From Coix lacryma-jobi var. lacryma-jobi (taxonomy: Eukaryota > Streptophyta > Magnoliopsida > Poales > Poaceae): a DNA stretch of 64,000 bases. A model generated the notes under the pieces. The model was given only the letters and a program-made list of their open reading frames with translations. It was not told where the DNA came from and made no database searches. Position numbers and translations under genes: made by a program. The DNA lies in NCBI GenBank assembly GCA_009763385.1, contig CM019824.1, forward strand, positions 179,160,725-179,224,724, given 5' to 3'. Within the stretch, counting starts at the first letter, position 1. Each line of letters starts with the position of its first letter. Below are positions 57,401-64,000 of the stretch, one piece after another.

Positions 57401-59979
57401 ACACACAGTATTTCAACAGTATATATTATAAAAGGCATGACATCTGGAATAAACAGATAAATATGTTGGACATGGGCATAGTAACTAGATCTTGTTTCAT
57501 TGCTTATAATGCCAACCAGTGACAGATAACTGAAACAATGTGAAGTACCATTTGCCTGTGTAAGGAATAATCAGGATCGCAACTTTGATTGAGTCAACTG
57601 GTAGGGTTTTTTTTTTTTTTTTTTTTTTGGGGGGGGGGGGGGGGGGGTCTATCAAAGAAGCTACTTAGTTTTAGCATGTTCATGTTCCATTTTTCGATTC
57701 TATAGGTCCATATTTCCATAATTTCAGTGTTACAGAAAGAACATGAAGCAAAAAGAGAAAATTTAATTAGACTGCAGAGTAACTTACTTTAAAATATCTG
57801 AGATTTCCCTACTTATGCAGCCAACACAAATGTTGTCATTGTAACATGTTTCATCACATTGGATAGCTTCAATATTCCTTGAAGTGCATGCACCTTGAAC
57901 CCCAATAGAATCACCATCTTCCACTGACTTGCTGGCCTAGAGGAGGATGAAAGGAACATTAACTGCAAGCACATGGTTACTTATATCCCACTAAATAAAG
58001 CATGAAATGAAAACACACATGCTGCATGAGAGATCATGGAAGCCTCATTTGATTAATACCTCTTCATGGTGAGCAGTAGAGCAAGCGCTATTTTGCAATT
58101 CTAGTAGAGAGTTCTGGCTGCAATACAGAAGGTGGCAACAGAATCAGCTGATATACCCGACTCCATGCTTAGCAACATCACACAGAATCTATATAGCTAA
58201 TGGCATAAATAATATGCAAAGTTTAGTTTAGTATACTTTGAATCACCAGTAGCTTGCTTTCCAGTTTCCAACATGGGGATGCTTTCCGCTGCCTTATTTA
58301 GTGAGCATGTCTCAGTAAAAATGCAAGACTGTACAAAAAAATTGCAACATTGTTTTAAGTCTCCAATATGCATTATTAGGTAATAACAGAAAAGAACCAA
58401 GACTTCTATAAATATATCAGACACAACATTCGGAGGTGTTACCCTACTAGGATGTCATGAAAAGCTAACAGACATAAGAAGCGAGTGATAAGAGAGCGCA
58501 TGACGGATACTTCGTCCATTAAGGTAAGTAGCACCAGAAGCAGTATAACATTTGCAGATTTAAATAAAGAGCGTATTCCTGGAAGATGTATGTAGTTCTT
58601 TCACAGTACTTAGGAGTTAACACCAATAACAGATAAAAGAAGGCAACATCACTGCTTTCCAAAATGCTTAGTGCATTGATTTTGTCGGTAGTAGATACCA
58701 AACTGCTGCTTACTGCACTGATTTCATCAGCAGCATAAATACAGAGTTGACTTGTTTGAATCTCAGATTTTAGAAAAGGGATGGCAGCCCCAACCTCTAA
58801 AACAACATCAGACTGATGGGATCCAATCTTCAATCCATCTCCCTCCAATATCACCTCAGTTTCATGCAAGTCAGAAGAGTGACCTCCCAAAACCTTGCTA
58901 GCAGACACATTTGAAGGTTCCTGGTTGGGTTGTTCCGGTGCAATACTTTCTTCATGCGCCAAAACAGCATCATCTCCTTCCGGTTGCACCTCAGAAGCTT
59001 TTTCCTCATCCTCCCTGAGGGGAGCAAGCACTGCATCACAAATTTACAGATAACAGTCTTTAGTATTTGGATGAAAACTAAGCATCAGCATCCAGGGAGA
59101 CAGGTGATAGAAATCATCATCCTGAAATTGCTATGCCAGAATTTGATTGCTATGAAGCTATGAGCCCTCTCAGAACGACAATTGAAGGGTGATTAAGCAA
59201 GAGTGAGATGCATGGAGTACTATGATACCGGTTGGTTTTACAAGGCTCAGCGCACTAAGGATGCTTCGAGACATTGCACTCAACAACAAAGAAGACTAAA
59301 ACGATGCTGTTTCTTTGAGTAATAATGTTGAGCATTTTGAAGCAATCTGACAGGTGAAATGTTTGCAACAAAGAAACGAGCTGGTATAGCGAGACCAGAA
59401 AAAATCTCATCGGGCAAAAGGCCATTAATTGAATGAAATGGCATGACATCCTGTACCTTGCGACTCAGGTTCTTCTTGCCCTCGACTGAAGAGGGCAACG
59501 TAGCTCTTTGCGTGCATGAGCTTTTTGTGCTTCTTGGACGACGTAGAGACAACCTGAGCATCATCTTGGGTTTTTCTTTTGGTGGAGGCAGGTGTTGATG
59601 ATCCATTAGAATCTTGTTTTGAAGGAGAAGGTGAAACAGTTGTGTTCCTGCTAACTCTGGTGGGCTTTTTTGTCGAGTCTTTTGGGTTGTTTGGCGAGGA
59701 TGTGGATTTGGGGGTGGCAATTGCAGTGGCAGCATCGGTGGGCGTTTTAGCAGATCTGTAAGAGGAAGGCGTGGCGGGAAGTTGTCTAGATTTGTGCTTT
59801 CCTTTGTTTTCTCGAGTGGACCTCCTGAGGTTTGGTGTCTGGGCACTGGAAGCTGCGGCTGCGGTGCTCCTGGTCTCCCTTCCATTGGCAAGCTTTCTTG
59901 TGGCGGTTGCAGAAGCAGCAGCTGGAGCAGAAGAAGGAGTAGGAGGGGCATCTCCTCCTCCTGATCGGGTATTGGCCAT
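45451..59979 (-). CDS. MOM1: MOM1-like transcriptional-silencing protein
   Basis: Twenty exons join in frame to 2386 residues: 59979-59457, 59030-58648, 58328-58237, 58117-58060, 57936-57788, 56417-56248, 56164-56016, 55910-55623, 55222-55082, 54783-54532, 54375-54235, 54161-53844, 53693-53520, 52837-51838, 51762-51662, 49941-49837, 49751-48645, 47863-47291, 47208-47013 and 46691-45451. Order: basic Ser/Thr-rich N-terminus; PHD finger (about 379-437); two chromodomain-like segments (about 460-505, 540-585); SNF2-like region (about 604-1100); a motif resembling CMM2 near 1355-1400 (ECKEELAEFVYGKL); coiled coil near 1895-1965; repeat-rich tail ending VVCLSDDE. Arabidopsis MOM1 keeps methylated loci silent without changing DNA methylation. 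ATPase motifs are degenerate. The exon 2 donor (58648) is the least certain junction. Confidence 0.88.
45520..45985 (-). repeat. In-frame 51-57-bp minisatellite in the MOM1-like last exon
   Basis: The word CCCAAGACTGG or a close variant recurs at 45640, 45697, 45751, 45808, 45865, 45919 and 45970 (spacings 57, 54, 57, 57, 54, 51 bp), with two more degenerate copies below 45600. All spacings are multiples of three. The protein unit is TNTASLGLSSDVPRGxAPA. Confidence 0.93.
50532..50793 (+). mobile_element. tRNA-derived SINE in a MOM1-like intron
   Basis: The sequence starts near GCCTCTAGTTGAGTTGG, a tRNA-like head with an A-box region TTGGTTAGGTGGC, and passes GTCTGTCCCACGCCAAAGC and GGTTCGGGGGTTTTCTCGACC before ending in a T/A-rich tail. 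It is flanked by the 10-bp direct repeat AAGCACTGCC (50522-50531, 50794-50803). It lies in the intron between exons 15/16 (51662) and 49941, in inverse orientation to the gene. The part of the head that should carry the B box appears deleted. Confidence 0.8.
53235..53452. mobile_element. Stowaway-like MITE in a MOM1-like intron
   Basis: About 218 bp from CTCCCTCCATTCCAAAGTC to its inverse TTTTGGAACAGAGGGAG, followed by TA. It lies between the exons at 53520 and 52837. Confidence 0.75.
57607..57647 (+). repeat. Homopolymer T22-G19 run in an intron
   Basis: Twenty-two T followed directly by nineteen G, inside the 1.4-kb MOM1-like intron between 57788 and 56417. Lengths in such runs are unreliable in assemblies. 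Confidence 0.95.
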
Positions 59980-60959
59980 GGATCAGTAGCAGCAGCACAT
60001 CTACAACACCTGTGGGACAGTTCCGCCGTTTGTTCCGGGAAGGAATCCTCCGACTCCGAGGTGCGAATCACGCCCCCGCCCGCGGCACCGGCAGCGACCT
60101 CTTCGCTCCCCCCAAATCGCCGGCGAGCCCGAACCCCAACAACCCCAGGCTCCTAACTCTGCGAGCGCGCGTGCAGTCGTCAGATAGGAGTTTGCGTGAG
60201 TACCAGGGCAGGGCAGTCTGAGGAAGAGCAGGGGAGTGGAGGAAAACGAAAGAGAAGCCTGGATTACTTACCAACCACGCTCCGGCGGCAATGGGGGGGG
60301 AGAAGAAGAGATATGCTGGTCCTGAAATCCGCTCCGCCAGCTACCCTAGCTAGCGCTTGGCAGGGGCGGGGGGCTTGGGGCTTGCACGGCGCGCTGGAGG
60401 ATGAAGGTGGGCAGGAGGCGGCCCTGCCGAAACCCTATTCTATTCTATTTCGCTCTCCCTGGCTGCTCGTCTCGTGGCAACGCGAGGGGTTTTGCGGCGG
60501 AGGAGGCGACCCCACCGACCCAAGGAAGACGAAGATAGAAAGGTGTGATGGTTTAATGCTCCTCTCTCTCTCCTCTCCCCTCCTCTCCTCTCTCTCACGC
60601 ACAACAACAACAACCTCGTTGGCAGACACTGAAGCTATTTGAAGTCGTTTTATACTGAACAAAGTAAAATAAAATAGCTACACTTAAAAAAACTCTTTAA
60701 ATTATACGTACTCTGTGCGCGTCCCTACGTTCTCGGCGTCTGTGTCGATGCCACCACGTGTCCCAGGTACGAACGCCAAAAATACTCGATATCCATCACT
60801 AAACCCTAGTCGTCGTTTGCGTATAAGGGCCCCAGCCGCCGCCATTTTCCCCGCTCTCCCTTCACTTCGTCCAAACCGTCGCTGTCTCCTCCATCCTCCT
60901 GCCTGCTTCATGCCGAGGGAGCCTCCGTCCGCCGACGCTAGGCATGGCCATGTCCGCGC
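59980..60959. other. MOM1-like 5' leader and promoter region
   Basis: On the minus strand a strong donor-like GTTG/GTAAGTAAT lies near 60272-60264, suggesting a leader intron that ends shortly before the start codon. CT-rich microsatellites occur at 60561-60600. A CACGTG G-box is at 60752-60757. Plus-strand ORFs here lack family motifs. Confidence 0.4.
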
Positions 60960-61775
60960 CAAGCTACGTCGGGCCCCACCGAGCTATATAAGCAGCCCCA
61001 GACCCCTCCCAGAGGCATCCATTCAGTTCTTCAATGCATATCTTCAGATAGGATCGGTAGAGAGGGGTCCCATGAAAGGACCACCTCTCCTGAGTTAGTC
61101 ATCAATAGAAGATTAGTCCTCCTTACGATCTAGTCTTTAAAAATACATAGATGTAGAGAGAGGGACGAGTATGGATGAGGTGTCGATGTGTCGGTGTCCC
61201 CTCCACGCCCTGTACCTTGGCGAAAGTTAATCTACATTTGGGATTCCTCTGGTCATCAACTTTTTTATTATGTAAGTGTTGCTCATATTTTCTTCTTATT
61301 GTCATGAGTCTCTTTTAAGTGTTTTAATCTATCATTATAGGTTATAGTATAATTCGTCGTGTAAGTGTGATGCTTAGACTCGAGTTACTTGTAGATGTAC
61401 CATATAGAGCGGATCGGTGGTAGCTCGCGGGTGTGACTCTTATTGACCCGTTGAATCCTCTGTAGTCCATCTCCCGTTTATAGGTCGAACATGACCATAA
61501 TTAATTAGTTTTGCTTGTACTCTGGATGCAGCCTTTTAATCATAATGTCTCTAGATAGAATGATATGCGACAACTTATTATATATGAACTAGAAGGCCTT
61601 AGTGATCACCTCTACCCTCTCAACCTTCTAAGTCTTGAGCTACTCGGGGTTAGGTTAGATTGTAGTTCTCACACGTTTCCTTGTGGACACGATATTAAAA
61701 TCTTTGGGTGAAAGCTACAACGATATCCGTACGCTTGTGGATCTTTTCTGTGTGCGTTAATAAATACCAACAGTC
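60960..61775 (+). mobile_element. LTR-retrotransposon LTR fragment or decayed solo LTR
   Basis: A TATATAAGCAG box near 60984 with a leader CCAGAGGCATCCATTCAG is followed by sequence typical of a grass LTR: TTCCTTGTGGACACGATATT, GGTGAAAGCTACAACG and a TGTGTGCGTTAATAAATACC-like end near 61770. The end words are recalled from grass LTRs generally. A 5' boundary and target duplication were not identified. Confidence 0.4.
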
Positions 61776-62217
61776 ACCTGCACCGGGAGAAGGAGAAGGT
61801 TGTGGGATACCATTACCATCATACTCGTTCAGTTCGGGCTGCCACCGCCTCGCATTGTCTGTCGCACATGAACAAAAGGTGCGCAACCAGAGGAAGACCG
61901 ACACGGACAGCGCGCACTGTTTCTGGGGGCCTGCGCTGATGCCAGCCAAGACGGTCGCTTCGCCGTTGTGGATGTCGACGAGACAGATAGAGTCGTTGTG
62001 GTTTCCATCGTCGTGGCGGGTTCCCTGCTGACCAGCGACGCGAGCTAAGGGTGTCAGGAACCAGATTTGAACTGGTGACACGAGGATTTTCAGTCCAGCA
62101 GGGAGAATCGCAAGTGCGTGTGTGGCTAGCTGTTGCACGCGGCTCGGGGTCCGATGTGCCCGATGATACCACTACCCGCCGCTGCTCTCAACCCCCGCGT
62201 CGGCGCCGTGTCGTAAG
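61776..62217. other. Intergenic sequence with organellar tRNA piece
   Basis: Apart from the plastid trnF fragment, nothing recognisable. The 147-codon minus-strand ORF (61695-62138) crosses the tRNA fragment and the LTR end and shows no domain. Confidence 0.35.
62052..62096 (-). pseudogene. trnF-GAA: Fragment of plastid trnF-GAA
   Basis: On the minus strand these 45 bases match, from memory, the 3' part of chloroplast tRNA-Phe. They include the anticodon loop CTGAAAA (anticodon GAA), CCTC of the anticodon stem, the variable loop GTGTC, the T arm CCAGTTCAAATCTGG and the acceptor strand, with one difference (TGACA for TGGCA). The 5' half (acceptor 5' strand and D arm) is absent, so it cannot make a tRNA. 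It is a nuclear plastid-DNA insertion or derived from a plastid-like mitochondrial tRNA. Confidence 0.75.
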
Positions 62218-62393
62218 GCCAGTCTCAGTGGTCTCAGTTTCAATACAACCAGATTTTGGAAACAGTGCATGAGAGTTTCATGGAGATGAAACTATCTATA
62301 CTTTTATGAAATTCTTGTCATCTTTCTCTTCATTAATATAGCGTCATGTCAGCATATTAAATGCTCATAAAAACTCTCAACGAGACTGATCTA
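62218..62393. mobile_element. MITE with GGCCAGTCTCA-type end
   Basis: About 176 bp beginning GGCCAGTCTCAGTGG and ending CAACGAGACTGATC, an imperfect inverted repeat. Interior words GAGTTTCATGGAGATGAAAC are typical of this grass MITE family. Confidence 0.7.
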
Positions 62394-63115
62394 ATATTGC
62401 GCATGCATGATGAGAAAAAATGCCGCAGCACGAGGATGGAATTGGGAGACGAAGCATGGGGATGGAATTTGGAGTCGGATGGACGAGGCTGCAGGCTGCA
62501 GGCAGACAGCGTCGCACGTAGGCAGGCGTCGCATCGTTTACTGGAGTGGGGGAGGCAAAGGAACAAGCAGCTTCGCGAGGGTTGGCGTGGTAGCGTCCGC
62601 TTGAGTTACCGGTTTACCGGGAGACACCGTAACGTAATATTCACCTCACAATGTAACTGGCAGAGCCTGATCGGGGTGTGGCACAAATTTTTCACATGAC
62701 GTGGCGCAATGAGCTGCCCGAGCTTGGAGTTGAGTTTGGAAAGGTAAAGAAGAATGGATTGAACGGGTTATGTACTGTTGTTGCATTGCATTCCCCCAAC
62801 TAATTGGCAATCAGATTATAGCTAACTAATTGGCAATCAGATTAGCTGAGTGCGGGCTAGACGACACATTGGGAAATGGAGCAGCATGCGAAACAAAAGG
62901 ATTCAGCGCTGCACTGCCCACCGTTGAATTTGAATCCATCCTTCCTTCCTTCCTTCCTTCCTTCCTTCCTTCCTTCAGGACAGCAGAAAGAAAAGCCAGA
63001 GGCTTGCTGCTGCTGCTGAACTAATTGATAAGCAATCGGATCTGCTGCCTCAGCCGTCTCTGCCCACATGCATCTTGCATCTTGCTTCTTGCTTGATTAA
63101 TTGATAAGCATTAGC
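62394..63115. other. Intergenic region
   Basis: Contains a (CTTC)n microsatellite at 62941-62976 and a direct repeat AACTAATTGGCAATCAGATTA (near 62800 and 62824). No gene is recognised. Confidence 0.4.
62941..62976 (+). repeat. (CTTC)n microsatellite
   Basis: Nine uninterrupted CTTC units. Confidence 0.95.
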
Positions 63116-64000
63116 TTACAGCTCCAACACCACAACTGCAAGCCAATCCAGAAGGAGCAGGTGCATGCCACATGTTCAGTTCAGCTATATATACATCTCA
63201 TATCTCATCTCATGATTAAGGCCAGTGCAGGCTACATCTACATATATAGTTAATAATAAACAAATAAAATAAACAATGCAGGCACAACTCACAGTCTGAA
63301 TCGGTGGTGATCCACTGCGCCGTCCTGCAGCTGCAGGCCTCCTCCTCCTCTCCTTGCATGCTCTTTGGGCTGCCGCCGCCGCCGTACAACATACTCTGCT
63401 GACTCATGGACGACAGCCTTGACATGCAGTAGTCTTTCCTCAATGGCGTCAGCAGCGTCTGCTCCGACTCCGAGGCCTTTGCAGGCGCTGACATCAACGA
63501 CAGCGGCGAATACGCAACCGACGATGCCGAGGAGCAGCTACCCACGTCCACCTCCCACTTGAAGCTCAGCTTGCCCGAGCTGCAGCTTATCTCCTCCTGC
63601 TGCTGCCGCCCTCCCTTTGCGGCTGCAGCGCTGTCCCTTGCATGGAAGCTCAGAACCTTCTGCAGAAACACATTTGATTTCTACGCACATCAGAATCTTC
63701 TATACAGCTAAACAAAACTACTATTAACCTATGAATCACGTCGTATACAGCAGACATACCTTCCATTTCTTTCCACTGATGGCGGCGCTGTGAGGCCTGG
63801 CCTGGGAAGCCCGTTTCAGAAGCTCCTTAACTCGCGCAACTGCCTTCTTGCCGTCAATCCTATGCGCCATCTTCTTCATTGCACTGTCAACAATGCCATG
63901 CTCGTTGAAGATAGGCAGCACTTTGCAGCCAATCACCACAGTGCCGGTAGGCTCAGCAATGTGCCCCATCCTAATTAAAGCCACCTCAGTCACTATGGGG
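63116..64000 (-). CDS. Uncharacterised plant protein, C-terminal part
   Basis: Three exons are visible: 64000-63760 (cut by the window edge), 63659-63293, and a 20-base final exon 63135-63116 that supplies FVVLEL and the stop. Junctions are GT-AG and the frame closes. The visible protein has a MGHIAEPTGTVVIGCKVLP segment, a basic helix-like part (KKAVARVKELLKRASQ) followed by SGKKWK, then a Ser-rich region with SGKLSFKWEVDVGSCSS and YSPLSL, and a C-terminus CRTAQWITTDSDFVVLEL. I recognise it as a conserved plant protein type but cannot name a function or domain. Its start lies beyond 64000. Confidence 0.75.

Noticed and set aside
62052..62096. Functional tRNA-Phe gene
   Set aside because: The D arm and 5' acceptor strand are missing and the anticodon stem is mismatched.
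61695..62138. 147-codon minus-strand ORF
   Set aside because: It crosses an LTR end and the plastid tRNA fragment and has no recognisable domain.

Overview
This window reads as nuclear DNA of a grass, most likely a panicoid. The genes contain GT-AG introns, many have the very GC-rich first exons typical of grasses, one belongs to the grass-expanded DUF1668 family, and the repeats are grass LTR elements, MITEs and tRNA-derived SINEs. No prokaryotic or organellar gene block is present. The only organellar trace is a 45-base piece of plastid trnF.

Layout. Positions 1-11764 are a retrotransposon block. A young, gag-only Sirevirus-like Copia element (5' LTR cut by the window edge, 3' LTR 6769-9288) lies 135 bp from an older solo LTR of the same family (9424-11764, target duplication CCGTC). 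From 11765 to 18700 there is a possible gene remnant, AT-rich repeats, a DUF1668 gene (14647-15774), a minus-strand SINE whose body is amplified as 111-bp units, and a broken first exon of a plastid threonyl-tRNA synthetase gene. The main gene cluster follows: an OB-fold protein (19178-20803, +), an APG-like proline-rich GDSL esterase (22047-23956, -) divergent from homogentisate 1,2-dioxygenase (24900-27531, +), a MITE-rich spacer, a MEI2-like RNA-binding protein (32964-38553, +) with a solo LTR in one intron, a BAHD acyltransferase (39993-41432, -), a B-box/CCT protein with a frameshifted C-terminus (42589-43684, -), a 14.5-kb MOM1-like silencing gene (45451-59979, -), LTR/MITE debris with the plastid tRNA fragment, and the 3' part of an uncharacterised plant gene (63116-64000, -).

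I rebuilt exons by hand from splice sites and reading frame. Every multi-exon model closes in frame: OB-fold 168 aa, GDSL 454 aa, HGO 470 aa, MEI2-like 847 aa, B-box/CCT 303 aa, MOM1-like 2386 aa. The genes do not form one pathway. The most notable points are the MOM1-like protein (remodeler-derived domain with degraded ATPase motifs, an expanding repeat and a SUMO-interaction-like tail), the modular Sirevirus LTRs with palindrome arrays, and the tandemly amplified SINE.
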